A stretch of DNA of 64,000 nt, taken from positions 1 through 64,000 of the forward strand of contig NZ_JBNILN010000015.1 of NCBI RefSeq assembly GCF_050107715.1. The letters run 5' to 3'. This document shows positions 25,917 through 34,850 of the stretch, piece after piece (the stretch's first letter is position 1; each line of letters starts with the position of its first letter). The DNA is from Metabacillus_B sp050107715. Lineage in GTDB: Bacteria; Bacillota; Bacilli; Bacillales; Bacillaceae. The notes beneath the pieces are model-generated. The model saw only the letters and a list, made by a program, of their open reading frames with translations, did no database searches and had not been told where the DNA came from. The translations under genes and the position numbers were made by a program.

Positions 25917-26455
25917 TGTTTATCAATCCAGCTTTCATTTGCGAATCTGTACCACATTCACCTATACTTCCCCTCTTATCCAGCATTGTAACCCTAACTT
26001 ATCGGCGCTGCTAAATTTGACAGCCGATTTCAGCCAGCTGGCGTCCGCTGATAATCCTTGGACGGGCGGTAAGCTTTCTTACTGCTTTGCGGATGCGTTA
26101 TCTTACCTGTCCCGCTGCTCTCAAGCTTAAAGTCTTACGTCTACCGCTCCAATCAATAGCTGTTAGTAAAATAGCCAGCTTACTAAAATACTGTATCAGA
26201 TTGTAAAAGAGAATAATAGAAGGATTTCCCGGTTTATAAAGACGCTCTTTAATCGAGATCGGGTATAATACAAAATCAGAGTATAAGATTTCCCGGTAAG
26301 GCAGGGTGAAAAGCTCTTGCAGATTCCGGTTGCGCCTATCTCTTTGATAATTTTTCGCATTCCCACAACATTCCATTGAAACCAACCCCCATAAATCGAC
26401 ATAATGAGGAGAAGCCATATATAAGTCTCGAATTCTATAAAGAATGGGTGAAACG
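25917..26455. other. Intergenic stretch upstream of mreBH
   Basis: About 540 bp without a supported gene; the long minus-strand frame here (26098-26499) overlaps the mreBH start and has no ribosome site. A sigma-A-type promoter is listed separately at 26376-26405. Confidence 0.5.
26376..26405 (+). promoter_or_regulatory. Candidate promoter of mreBH
   Basis: TTGAAA, 18-bp spacer, CATAAT: 5 of 6 matches at each element. The spacer contains AACCCCC, reminiscent of the sigma-I -35 box known to drive mreBH in B. subtilis, but I find no CGAA -10 at the expected distance. Confidence 0.5.
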
Positions 26456-27463
26456 ATGTTTTCTAATACTGAAATAGGAATTGATCTTGGAACAGCCAAT
26501 ATATTGGTTTACACGAAAAATAAAGGGATTGTGTTAAATGAACCGTCCGTAGTTGCCATTGATACTGAAACAAAAAATGTGCTTGCAGTCGGTGCCGAGG
26601 CAAAAAGCATGATCGGGAAAACCCCCGGCAAAATTGTAGCCATCCGTCCATTGAAAGATGGAGTTATTGCTGATTATGATGTCACAACAGAAATGCTAAA
26701 ACAAATTATGAAAAAGGCTGGCAAACAGCTCGGTTTTTCAATTAGAAAGCCTAGTGTAGTTGTCTGCACTCCATCCGGTTCCACTTCCGTCGAACGCCGT
26801 GCCATCCATGATGCGGTTAAAAACTGTGGCGCAAAGCATGTTCATTTGATCGAAGAACCTGTTGCCGCAGCGATTGGAGCGGACCTCCCGGTAGCTGAGC
26901 CTGTTGCCAATGTGGTTGTAGATATCGGAGGAGGCACAACGGAGGTTGCGATTATATCATTTGGAGGAATCGTTTCCTGCCACTCGATCAGAATTGGCGG
27001 AGATCAGCTGGATGAGGATATCGTGACATACGTCCGAAAAAAATACAATTTGCTAATCGGAGAACGCACAGCCGAGCAAATAAAAATTGAAATTGGCTAT
27101 GCTTTGACCGATCATGAGGAAATTACGATGGAAGTACGCGGGCGTGATCTCGTAACCGGTCTGCCTAAAACCATTGAGCTTCGTTCCACTGAAATTCAGC
27201 AGGCGATGAAAGAATCCTTGTTGCACATTCTCGAAGCAATCCGGGCCACTCTCGAAGATTGCCCGCCTGAACTAAGCGGAGATATTGTGGATCGCGGAGT
27301 CATTTTAACCGGGGGAGGAGCTCTTCTTAACGGAATGCAGGATTGGCTCAGCAACGAGATCGTCGTTCCTGTCCATCTGGCACCGAACCCTCTTGAATCA
27401 GTAGCGATTGGAACCGGGCGTTCTCTTTCTGTTATTGATCAGCTCCAAAAAGCAGCTAAATAA
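26456..27463 (+). CDS. mreBH: Rod-shape actin homologue MreBH
   Basis: 335 aa from ATG 26456 (GGGTGAAACG in front), the same length as B. subtilis MreBH. Actin-fold motifs: IGIDLGTANILVY (phosphate 1), VVVDIGGGTTEVAIISFGG (phosphate 2) and GVILTGGGALLNG (adenosine). The stretches VVVCTPSGSTSVERRAI and HLIEEPVAAAIGADLPV point to MreBH rather than MreB or Mbl. It forms membrane-bound filaments that guide sidewall synthesis and the hydrolase LytE. It stands alone, without mreCD. Confidence 0.93.
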   Translation: MFSNTEIGIDLGTANILVYTKNKGIVLNEPSVVAIDTETKNVLAVGAEAKSMIGKTPGKIVAIRPLKDGVIADYDVTTEMLKQIMKKAGKQLGFSIRKPSVVVCTPSGSTSVERRAIHDAVKNCGAKHVHLIEEPVAAAIGADLPVAEPVANVVVDIGGGTTEVAIISFGGIVSCHSIRIGGDQLDEDIVTYVRKKYNLLIGERTAEQIKIEIGYALTDHEEITMEVRGRDLVTGLPKTIELRSTEIQQAMKESLLHILEAIRATLEDCPPELSGDIVDRGVILTGGGALLNGMQDWLSNEIVVPVHLAPNPLESVAIGTGRSLSVIDQLQKAAK

Positions 27464-27472
27464 ACAGAGTCT

Positions 27473-27499
27473 AAAACCCTGCTTCTGCAGGGTTTTTAC
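27473..27499 (+). terminator. Terminator of mreBH
   Basis: AAACCCTGC-x4-GCAGGGTTT followed by TTT, 10 bp after the stop. Confidence 0.85.
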
Positions 27500-27704
27500 G
27501 TACTTAAGAGTGGCCTGCGAAGCTCCGGGACCTCCACGCATGATCAGTGCAAATATGTGATTCCGCTATCTTTATTATCAGCTCATTACCGGAATAGACT
27601 GCCTCGTTACGTCATGGGGATTGCTTATTATGAAGAGACGATTAGCTTTTTTTGTTCACTTTAAACTGATCCTCCTTTTAATCATGCAAAATTGGCGAAT
27701 TAAC

Positions 27705-27845
27705 ACATTTTTTGTCGAAAAGTCGATATATAAAAATAATAGCCGATATAACAAAATAATAGCCGATATATAGAAATTTCGGCCGATAAATGAAATAATC
27801 GGTCGATATGATATGATTTACGGTCGATATCCTGAAGATTCGCCC
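27705..27845. repeat. Second 20-bp-period array (GCCGATATA type)
   Basis: The core GTCGATATA / GCCGATATA / GCCGATAAA recurs about every 20 bp six times between 27723 and 27835, with AT-rich spacers of about 11 bp (AAAATAATA, GAAATTTCG). The core is the same as in the array at 38341-38660. The rest of 27500-28170 shows no gene. Confidence 0.8.
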
Positions 27846-28170
27846 CTCGCTGCAGCTTAAAAAGCCTTATTAATAGCCAAAACTGAGCATTTTTAAGGAA
27901 AATGAATAAGCTTGCATGCATGAGCGGGCCATATAAGCTCAAAAATGCAATCTTAGAGATGTTATAAATGCCATCAATGGCCGCACAAATCTAATTTCAA
28001 AAAGTTCAGGCGATGCACCTGCTTTTAAGGGGTGCCTGCATCCTTTGCATTGCCGTGAAAGAGTATGCTTTTGTGCAGGAGAGTACAGGCACCGTTCCAT
28101 GGCCATTTATACCTGATAGATAGTAAGGGCAAATCACCACTTAGTCATTCCATAAATAGGTTTAGCTTCT

Positions 28171-28195
28171 GTTTAAGTAATATAATTTAGGGAAT
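28171..28195 (+). promoter_or_regulatory. Sigma-B promoter for LOV-STAS copy 2
   Basis: GTTTAA, 13-bp spacer, GGGAAT: a full -35 match and one mismatch in the -10 to the general stress consensus GTTTAA-N13-15-GGGTAT. The start codon is 34 bp downstream. Confidence 0.7.
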
Positions 28196-28228
28196 AAACA
28201 TGGTAGAAAATGTCGGGGGGAAAGGTTT

Positions 28229-28981
28229 TTGGAGAACATATTGATAAACAATGAATTAATAAAAAAAGCGATGGACTCTGCACATATTGGCATATCGATT
28301 ACGGACCCGTCCTTATCGGATAATCCCCTTGTTTACGTAAATGATGGGTTTATTAAAATGACCGGTTATTCGTCTGATGAAGCAATCGGGAAAAACTGCC
28401 GCTTTCTTCAAGGTAAAGAAACCAGTTCAAGAACGGTCAGCAGAATTAGAGAATCGCTTAAAAACGAAAAGCCTTTTTTGACAGAAATATATAACTACCG
28501 TAAGAACGGCACCGCTTTTTGGAACGAGCTTCATATTGAGCCCGTTTTCATCGAAAGTGAGCAAAAGACGTATTTTATTGGTATCCAAAAGGATATCACA
28601 AAGCAGAGAGAATACCTGGATAAAATATCTGAGCTTTCCACTCCCATTGTGCCTATAAATGATCATTTGTCCGTACTCCCCTTGATTGGAGAACTGACTG
28701 TTAAACGATCAGAGGAACTTATTAATACAGTGTCCTCTTATGCCGCCCAATCGGGTGATCAGGCAATCATCGTCGATCTTTCAGGCTTGATTAAAGTGGA
28801 GAAGGATGAAGTAGCCAGACTGCTCAAACTATATAGCGTTTTAAATATGATGGGAACTGAGCTTATTCTCACAGGAGTGACTCCTTTGCTTATTCTTGAA
28901 ACCAGTACAGATTTGATTGCAGAGCTTTCCGGAATTCGTACTTATATGAATGTTAAGCAGGCGATTAAAGCATTTAATTAA
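28229..28981 (+). CDS. Blue-light photoreceptor, LOV-STAS (YtvA type), copy 2
   Basis: 250 aa from TTG 28229 with GGGGGGAAAGG in front. LOV domain about residues 12-120 with photoactive C57 in GKNCRFLQG, FMN contacts in IYNYRKNG and WNELHIEP, and Gln in FIGIQKDIT. A short linker is followed by a STAS domain about 135-250 (IIVDLSGLIKVEKDE). Shorter linker and C-terminus than copy 1, and its STAS sequence differs, so this is an old paralogue rather than a recent duplicate. The sigma-B promoter implies feedback from the stress response. Confidence 0.88.
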   Translation: MENILINNELIKKAMDSAHIGISITDPSLSDNPLVYVNDGFIKMTGYSSDEAIGKNCRFLQGKETSSRTVSRIRESLKNEKPFLTEIYNYRKNGTAFWNELHIEPVFIESEQKTYFIGIQKDITKQREYLDKISELSTPIVPINDHLSVLPLIGELTVKRSEELINTVSSYAAQSGDQAIIVDLSGLIKVEKDEVARLLKLYSVLNMMGTELILTGVTPLLILETSTDLIAELSGIRTYMNVKQAIKAFN

Positions 28982-29008
28982 ACAGCCCCCTATTTCAAGG
29001 GGGCTGTT
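28981..29008. terminator. Shared terminator between convergent genes
   Basis: AACAGCCCCC / GGGGGCTGTT with an eight-base loop, located between the stops of the LOV-STAS gene and the leftward lyase gene. Confidence 0.85.
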
Positions 29009-29017
29009 TCCATCGGG

Positions 29018-32000
29018 CTATTTTTCTATAACTGTTACTCCACCCCATTTTTTTCCTTCCGTTTTCTTTCCGTTCACCGTTATCCTTTCATACCCTTCAC
29101 CTTTTATCATCAGGGTAGCATGTTTCATGATGGTTTTATCCGGCAGTACGATAGTTAAATTCTCCCCGGCTGCCATTACTTTAATCGGAAGGTCACTGCA
29201 GCTTTTGCCTACCCCCGGGAGAATGGTCACATTCCCTGCAATAAGCCCCCCCTCTTCGGTTTCTGGATTGGCAATTAAGCAGGTCATCCCCTTCTCATCG
29301 GTTATTTGAATTCCATTTTGATCAAACCATTCTGCTTCAATATTCTCTTCGGCAGCACTGAATACATTTACGAAATGGGCTGCTTCTCCGTTTTGACGCT
29401 GAAATAGAACGGGTTCTTTTTGGTCCGGTTTTGAAGATGGACCCGGTCCATCAGCAGCAGCCACTTCCTTGAATCCTGTATTGAGTGCGGTCATCTTCAA
29501 CGTTTTTCCATCCAGTTTCCATTCTGCTTTAAACGATTGATCTGTATGGGCACTTCTCGGATTTTCCAGGAATTGATAGCCGTTTTGTGAACCTAGCGGA
29601 GAATGCCGCTCAGTCAGGTTCAGATCAGAAGAAAATTCCCCAAGTCCATGAAAAACCCAGTCATACTGTTTTATGGCTCCTGGACTTGAGGCCTCCATCC
29701 AGTCCACTGTATAACGGTCTGTCATAAATATAGACCTTTTCATGCTTACGCCGGGATATGCTTGATTAGCTTCAGCATTCATGAATTGGAGGTTTTTCCC
29801 TGCGGCAAATTCTTTCAGCTCACCCTCTTCTGCTTTTTGTGAGGCGCCATCCACAACGAGCGTATTGTGGCTGACTGTTTGCTTATACCAGCCTGTGTAT
29901 AAGACATGACCGTAGCTCGGCGTTCCGAAATCTGGTGCAAAGGCTTTTCCGTTTGCGAAAAGATCAATATGGAGCTTATCCGGATGCCCGTGAGACCCTC
30001 CGTAAGGTCCATAATCCATCACGACATACATATCTCCTGATCTTAAAACTCCCTGGCCCGCACCCTCGAAATTCCGGCTCATCCATTTATGAGCTCCATT
30101 TTTCGGAATCGGCAGGGCTCCTTTAAACAGAGCAAATTCTCCTTCTCTGGGGGTTTGGTGATATTTTTGCCCGAGAAGCCATGCAAAGCTTGAAGTTCCA
30201 TAAGCAGAAAAAGCACCCTCGTAGTCAAAATTCCCTTTTTTCGAAATCGAATCGACCAGGGAGCTGCCGTAGCCGCCTCCATCGTTATTGAAGGGGAGCC
30301 CCAAATTTGGATAAGCATAATCAAGAGGCATAGTGTACATCTTTTTGAGCTCAGGACTGCTGTATAAATCATATCCCCAGCTTGCAGCTCCGTCAGCCAA
30401 ATGCTGAAGAGCTCTTAGTGCATATAAATGATAAGCAATGGAGCCCTCCCACCAAAATCCATCTGAAAGGACACTTTCTTTCATTAGATAGTGAAAGCCA
30501 TGTTCTCCATTAATGGCAAATTCCATGTACTCTTTTTCTCCCAATGCAAATCCAATCATTCCGACAGCCGCATTATGCCATGCCTGCCAGTTGGACCGGC
30601 CCATGTCATATTCACTGATTGTAATGGCAGACGGTCTTAGCATATTCAATTCTATATTTGCCAGATCCTGGTCCGCCATCAGTCCGCTGTCATACAGAAG
30701 ATCATACGTATAGGCTAAATCCACCATACTGACTGATTCATCAAGCGTCTGCCAGTAAAGTCTTCCCCCCCTTGCCTGCTTTGCGTAATTTGGATAATGG
30801 TTTGCATACGAGATCAGAATCTCAGCTGCCTTCTCTCCGTATCGTGCATCTCCACTCAGTTTGTGGGCTACTGCGAGAGTGCGGGCAGCTTTAACCAGTT
30901 CATTATGGCGGTAATAACGCCAGCCGGCATCATAAGAATCTCCTGTATAATATCGGTCTTCAGCAGGGCAATAATGCTTATTCGGGCTCGAGGAATCATA
31001 CTGAAGCTGTGAGCTGTCATCACACAAGAACCACATTCCGTGCCCGCCCGCCTTATCCAGCACCTCCAGGTTTGCCAGTAAGTGCTTATCGGCTTCAGCA
31101 AGCAGCTTTTGATAATAATCAGCTGCCCAGGGCTCGGACTGAATTCTTTTTTTCCCTTCTGAGAGTTCCTGGACGGATATAAATGATTTAGGCCTCGCAT
31201 GGATAGCAGGTTCCCACTTTACCGCTTTTCGTTTCAGCTTGACTTGAAAACTTGCACCCAGTTTAAGGCGGGAAATAATCGAAATGGTCATTGTTTGTTC
31301 ATCTCCTGCCGGACTCTCATTAGATTCTTTCCAGCGTACCGATATGGTTTTGGATTCACCGGGTTTGAGTTCACCGGAAGTCTCGCTTAGTTTTACTTTG
31401 CCGGCGTATTCTTCCGGAATGCTCACTTCAAAATAATCGGTTTCCGCTGCTTTATTTAAGATGGTTACTAAATATGTCTGCTCCTGGTCTGGGAGACCTT
31501 CTTTACTGATGGATTTCGGAGAGACTTGAAAGGATTCTCTTACAAGCTTCAAATCATCTAAATATACAACCGTTTCCGGGTCCGGAGGCTGATCGCTGTA
31601 CCAGAAGGAATGGAAAGTAAGTTTATTGACAGCATCAAGACCAAGCGGCTTCCGCGAAGGAGAGAAGTTTTTCAAATCAATGGACACAAGCTTCCACCCT
31701 GTCCAATCAATCTTCAATCCTGTGAGATAATAATCGAAGCCTTCTGTTTCAGGATCATCTGAATCCAGTATAGGGTAAATGGTCGTACCGGTTGCTTTTT
31801 CGGAATACATCCAAAACTCAAGCTTATCATAGCGTGACCAGTCCTTTGGAATCGCAGTGGACTGGACGGCTTTTTTCACCGGCATGTTTTCCCATTTTCC
31901 GCTATAGAGTCCCTCTTTAACAAATTCAGTGTTTTCCGTTACTGAGGTCCACTTCTTGGAATCTTCAAAACCGTCTATGTGCAGAATATCAGATTCCATC

Positions 32001-32578
32001 ATATATTCCAGAGTCATTTGGTCCAGAACGAGCCGGGTTTCCGGATCCGGAGTTTCTCCATACCAGGAACTGTGGAGCCGTAATTGATCAATTTTGTTAA
32101 AGCCTGCAGGAGTGTAGCCTTTGCGAAAGGAGTAGTAGGGAAGCGTAACTTTTTGCCATCCCTGCCATGTAGTTTGAATAGAGGCAATATAGTAGTCAAG
32201 CTGTGGAGTAGCAGGATTATCTGAGTAGAGGACCACATAAATCCGGTCATTCGTTGCCTTTTCAGAATGGACCCACAAGTTCAGCGAATCATAGGAGGAC
32301 CAGTCAGCAGGAATGGCCGATGTTTCGACGGCTTTCATCCATTTTCCGCTGACCGGATCGGTAATGTTCCATCTCCCGGAAAAGCTGCCTTCATGAACAA
32401 CTTCCTGTTCGGATGTCAGCCCTCTCCATTGAGATACATCTTCAAAATCCTCGATAACAAGCTGTGCTTCCTCATGGTTTTCTTCCTTTGGCGGAACGTT
32501 TTCCTCAGCGGACGCAGGCCAGCCTGGCATCAGCAGCAGCAGCGAAAGCAAAATAACCAATCCCCTTTTAAACTTCAT
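29018..32578 (-). CDS. Secreted multidomain heparinase II/III-type polysaccharide lyase
   Basis: 1186 aa. Signal peptide 1-24 (ending PASA). Two repeated carbohydrate-binding-like beta modules follow at about 42-190 and 195-345; their starts align (FEDVSQW / FEDSKKW, EGSFSGRW / EGLYSGKW), and both carry the VLDQMTLE / YLDDLKLV end. Then a NEW3/CARDB-like beta domain (355-445), an alpha/alpha toroid (about 465-800, NWQAWHNAAVGMIGF), and the C-terminal heparinase II/III beta domain with HGHPDKLHIDLFANG and SHNTLVVDG. It should cleave an acidic, uronate-containing polymer outside the cell by beta-elimination; which polymer cannot be told. The gene has a cre site upstream. Confidence 0.85.
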   Translation of the reverse strand: MKFKRGLVILLSLLLLMPGWPASAEENVPPKEENHEEAQLVIEDFEDVSQWRGLTSEQEVVHEGSFSGRWNITDPVSGKWMKAVETSAIPADWSSYDSLNLWVHSEKATNDRIYVVLYSDNPATPQLDYYIASIQTTWQGWQKVTLPYYSFRKGYTPAGFNKIDQLRLHSSWYGETPDPETRLVLDQMTLEYMMESDILHIDGFEDSKKWTSVTENTEFVKEGLYSGKWENMPVKKAVQSTAIPKDWSRYDKLEFWMYSEKATGTTIYPILDSDDPETEGFDYYLTGLKIDWTGWKLVSIDLKNFSPSRKPLGLDAVNKLTFHSFWYSDQPPDPETVVYLDDLKLVRESFQVSPKSISKEGLPDQEQTYLVTILNKAAETDYFEVSIPEEYAGKVKLSETSGELKPGESKTISVRWKESNESPAGDEQTMTISIISRLKLGASFQVKLKRKAVKWEPAIHARPKSFISVQELSEGKKRIQSEPWAADYYQKLLAEADKHLLANLEVLDKAGGHGMWFLCDDSSQLQYDSSSPNKHYCPAEDRYYTGDSYDAGWRYYRHNELVKAARTLAVAHKLSGDARYGEKAAEILISYANHYPNYAKQARGGRLYWQTLDESVSMVDLAYTYDLLYDSGLMADQDLANIELNMLRPSAITISEYDMGRSNWQAWHNAAVGMIGFALGEKEYMEFAINGEHGFHYLMKESVLSDGFWWEGSIAYHLYALRALQHLADGAASWGYDLYSSPELKKMYTMPLDYAYPNLGLPFNNDGGGYGSSLVDSISKKGNFDYEGAFSAYGTSSFAWLLGQKYHQTPREGEFALFKGALPIPKNGAHKWMSRNFEGAGQGVLRSGDMYVVMDYGPYGGSHGHPDKLHIDLFANGKAFAPDFGTPSYGHVLYTGWYKQTVSHNTLVVDGASQKAEEGELKEFAAGKNLQFMNAEANQAYPGVSMKRSIFMTDRYTVDWMEASSPGAIKQYDWVFHGLGEFSSDLNLTERHSPLGSQNGYQFLENPRSAHTDQSFKAEWKLDGKTLKMTALNTGFKEVAAADGPGPSSKPDQKEPVLFQRQNGEAAHFVNVFSAAEENIEAEWFDQNGIQITDEKGMTCLIANPETEEGGLIAGNVTILPGVGKSCSDLPIKVMAAGENLTIVLPDKTIMKHATLMIKGEGYERITVNGKKTEGKKWGGVTVIEK

Positions 32579-32670
32579 CCTTTTCCCCCGGTTAAAGCCC
32601 GCTCACATGCCTTTATTTTGGAAGAAAGCAAGTGAATCTGTCTCTATGATCATGAGCCGAACCGTATTTT

Positions 32671-32684
32671 TGAGAACGCTTACA
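32671..32684 (-). promoter_or_regulatory. cre site (CcpA) upstream of the lyase
   Basis: TGAGAACGCTTACA matches TGWAANCGNTNWCA at 13 of 14 positions. It lies 93 bp before the lyase start, so carbon catabolite repression is likely. Confidence 0.75.
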
Positions 32685-32718
32685 TTATTATGATTTGGCA
32701 TAGCTGTAAATCTGTTAA

Positions 32719-32770
32719 AAAAATCAGGGAGACTCTATGAAACATATGATAAACGGAGTACTGCCCTGAT
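32719..32770 (-). terminator. Terminator after the GH88 gene
   Basis: ATCAGGG and CCCTGAT, extended inside by ACTC / GAGT, followed by seven T on the minus strand. It separates the GH88 gene from the lyase, which therefore has its own promoter region. Confidence 0.65.
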
Positions 32771-32782
32771 CGATCAAGCTGT

Positions 32783-33991
32783 TTACCAATAAAGATTCCA
32801 ATTTTTCTTCAGCCGGACAAGACCTTCCATATAATAATAGTCTCCCCATAAATTCCCCTCATCCACACCGAGGTTTTCCGGTTTTGCATAGACTCCATGC
32901 AGCAGAAGAGCGTTGGATTCGGGCATATTTCTAGTTGAGTAGCCTGTGTAAAGGTCTTGCAGGATTGCAGCAGCAGCCCTTTCATAATATCTTTGGCTGT
33001 CTTTAATCTCGGTATATTTTGCAAGTTCCAGCAAGCCGCAGGCCGCGATGCTTGAGGAGGAACTGTCTTTCTCCTCCCCGCTGTCATCTGAAAAAGCCAA
33101 ATCCCAATAGACCACACCGTCGGCGGGCGTTCTATTTAAAAAATAATGGGCCAGCTTTTCAGACATTTGAATAAACTCATGGTTCCCAGTATATTTATAG
33201 CTTAATGGAAAACCATAGATTCCCCACGCCTGTCCCCGGGCCCAGCAGGAATCATCCCGGTACCCCTGATGGGTTTTCCCATACCTGGCATCCCCTGTTT
33301 CCGGATCGAAAAAATAGGTGTGGAAGGTAGAGGCGTCCTCTCTGACAATCCACCTGTAAGCGTTGTTTGCATGTTTTTCCGCAGCCGCTTTGTATTTCAT
33401 GTCCCCTGTAGCCTCCGAAGCCCAGTAAAGCAAAGGTAGGTTCATGAGACAATCAATGATGATTCTTCCTCTTTGCAACGGATCATTCAAGTCTCCCCAC
33501 GCCTGAATAATGCCTGCTTTTTCAAAGTACCGGCTCATAAGGTGATCAGCGGCCATTAAAGCAGCTTCTTTTGCTTTTTCATTGCCAGTCAGTTTGTAGG
33601 CGCTTACGCAGGAAAGCGTATATAGAAATCCCAGATCATGATGGTCACAATCGATTTTCTGGACAATTCGGTCATGAAAACTATCGATGTGGACTTCTGC
33701 TGCCCTTCTGTATTTTTCATCCGCGGTCACCTCATAGGCAAGCCAGATCATTCCCGTCCAAAAGCTTGTCGTCCATCCGTGGTTGCCGCCCCGATCCTGT
33801 CCGGGCTTTTCAGGTTTTCGGATATAATAACGGTTTTCAACGGTCGTGTCATCCGGAAATGCATGGGTAAAATCTTCAAGGCTTGAGCTGATTTTTTCCA
33901 GAGCATGTTCCATTGCCTCATCAATAAATTCAAGTGAAGCAGAGACTGTTTTATACTTATCCGTTTTTATTCCCTCGTTCACCACATTCAC
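32783..33991 (-). CDS. GH88 unsaturated glucuronyl hydrolase
   Basis: 402 aa alpha6/alpha6-barrel enzyme that removes the 4,5-unsaturated uronate from lyase products. The two family aspartates are visible: Asp in the DCDHHDLGF segment and Asp in IIIDCLMNLPLLYWAS. Other GH88 blocks are NHGWTTSFWTGMIWLAYE, HQGYRDDSCWARGQAWGIYG and the C-terminal LWGDYYYMEGLVRL. It follows kduI by 12 bp. With the lyase and KduI/KduD it gives the path polymer, oligomer, free unsaturated uronate, DKI. Confidence 0.9.
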   Translation of the reverse strand: MNVVNEGIKTDKYKTVSASLEFIDEAMEHALEKISSSLEDFTHAFPDDTTVENRYYIRKPEKPGQDRGGNHGWTTSFWTGMIWLAYEVTADEKYRRAAEVHIDSFHDRIVQKIDCDHHDLGFLYTLSCVSAYKLTGNEKAKEAALMAADHLMSRYFEKAGIIQAWGDLNDPLQRGRIIIDCLMNLPLLYWASEATGDMKYKAAAEKHANNAYRWIVREDASTFHTYFFDPETGDARYGKTHQGYRDDSCWARGQAWGIYGFPLSYKYTGNHEFIQMSEKLAHYFLNRTPADGVVYWDLAFSDDSGEEKDSSSSSIAACGLLELAKYTEIKDSQRYYERAAAAILQDLYTGYSTRNMPESNALLLHGVYAKPENLGVDEGNLWGDYYYMEGLVRLKKNWNLYW

Positions 33992-34003
33992 AGCCGATTC
34001 CCC

Positions 34004-34831
34004 CTATTTTAAATCGCTCATTGCAACATGCTCCATGTCATCAAACGTATAGTTTTCTCCGGCCATCGCCCAAATGAACGTATAGTTGCTCGTGCCGATA
34101 CCTGAATGGATCGACCAGCTTGGCGATATGACCGCTTGCTCGTTCTGCAGAATCAGATGCCGTGTCTCTGAAGGTTCTCCCATAAAATGAAAGACTCTCG
34201 TATCCTCTTCCATGTCAAAATACAAGTAAACCTCGGAGCGGCGGTCATGAATATGAGCAGGCATCGTGTTCCACATACAATTAGGTGCCAGGAGAGTCAT
34301 TCCCATCATCAGCTGTGAGCTTTGGACGCCTTCAGCATGAATGTACTTGTAAATGGTCCGCTTATTCGAATTTTTTTCATCGCCCAAATGAACAGGTGCG
34401 GCTTCGTTAATGCCGATTTTTACAGTTGGATATACTTTGTGGGCAAGAGTGGAAAGAATGTAAAAGCGGGCTGGATTAGCAGGATCGGCACTGGAGAGAA
34501 TGACTTCCTCTGTTCCGAGACCGACATACAGACAATCCTTTTGCTCCAAGTGGTATGGCTCTCCATTTGCTTTGATGATACCGGGACCCCCGATATTGAT
34601 GATACCCGCCTCTCTTCTTTCAAAAAACCCTTTTGTTCTAATATCAGGCTCGATTAAAGCCAGCGGTTCTCTTACTGGAATTGCGCCTCCAATCAGCATC
34701 CTGTCTTCGTGTGTATAGGTTAAATTTAAGCTCTCAGCTTTAAAAAGTGTCTCAATCAAAAATGCGTTCCTAAGTTCTTCAGTCGTGAACCGTTTTGTTT
34801 CTTCTCTGCTTGCACAATGTCTTGTTTCCAT
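34004..34831 (-). CDS. kduI: 5-dehydro-4-deoxy-D-glucuronate isomerase
   Basis: 275 aa from the second ATG (34831), which has GGAGGGA in front; this equals the B. subtilis KduI length. Cupin-type zinc site: AHIHDRRSEVYLYFD supplies two His and a Glu, and WSIHSGIG the third His. It converts DKI to 3-deoxy-D-glycero-2,5-hexodiulosonate. It lies 20 bp behind kduD in the same operon. Confidence 0.93.
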   Translation of the reverse strand: METRHCASREETKRFTTEELRNAFLIETLFKAESLNLTYTHEDRMLIGGAIPVREPLALIEPDIRTKGFFERREAGIINIGGPGIIKANGEPYHLEQKDCLYVGLGTEEVILSSADPANPARFYILSTLAHKVYPTVKIGINEAAPVHLGDEKNSNKRTIYKYIHAEGVQSSQLMMGMTLLAPNCMWNTMPAHIHDRRSEVYLYFDMEEDTRVFHFMGEPSETRHLILQNEQAVISPSWSIHSGIGTSNYTFIWAMAGENYTFDDMEHVAMSDLK

Positions 34832-34850
34832 CCTATCTCCCTCCATACTG

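Noticed and set aside
26384..26432. Sigma-I promoter for mreBH
   Set aside because: AACCCCC is present but the nearest CGAA is 38 bp away, too far for a -10 element.
26098..26499. 133-aa minus-strand ORF
   Set aside because: Overlaps the start and promoter of mreBH, has no ribosome site and an unnatural composition.
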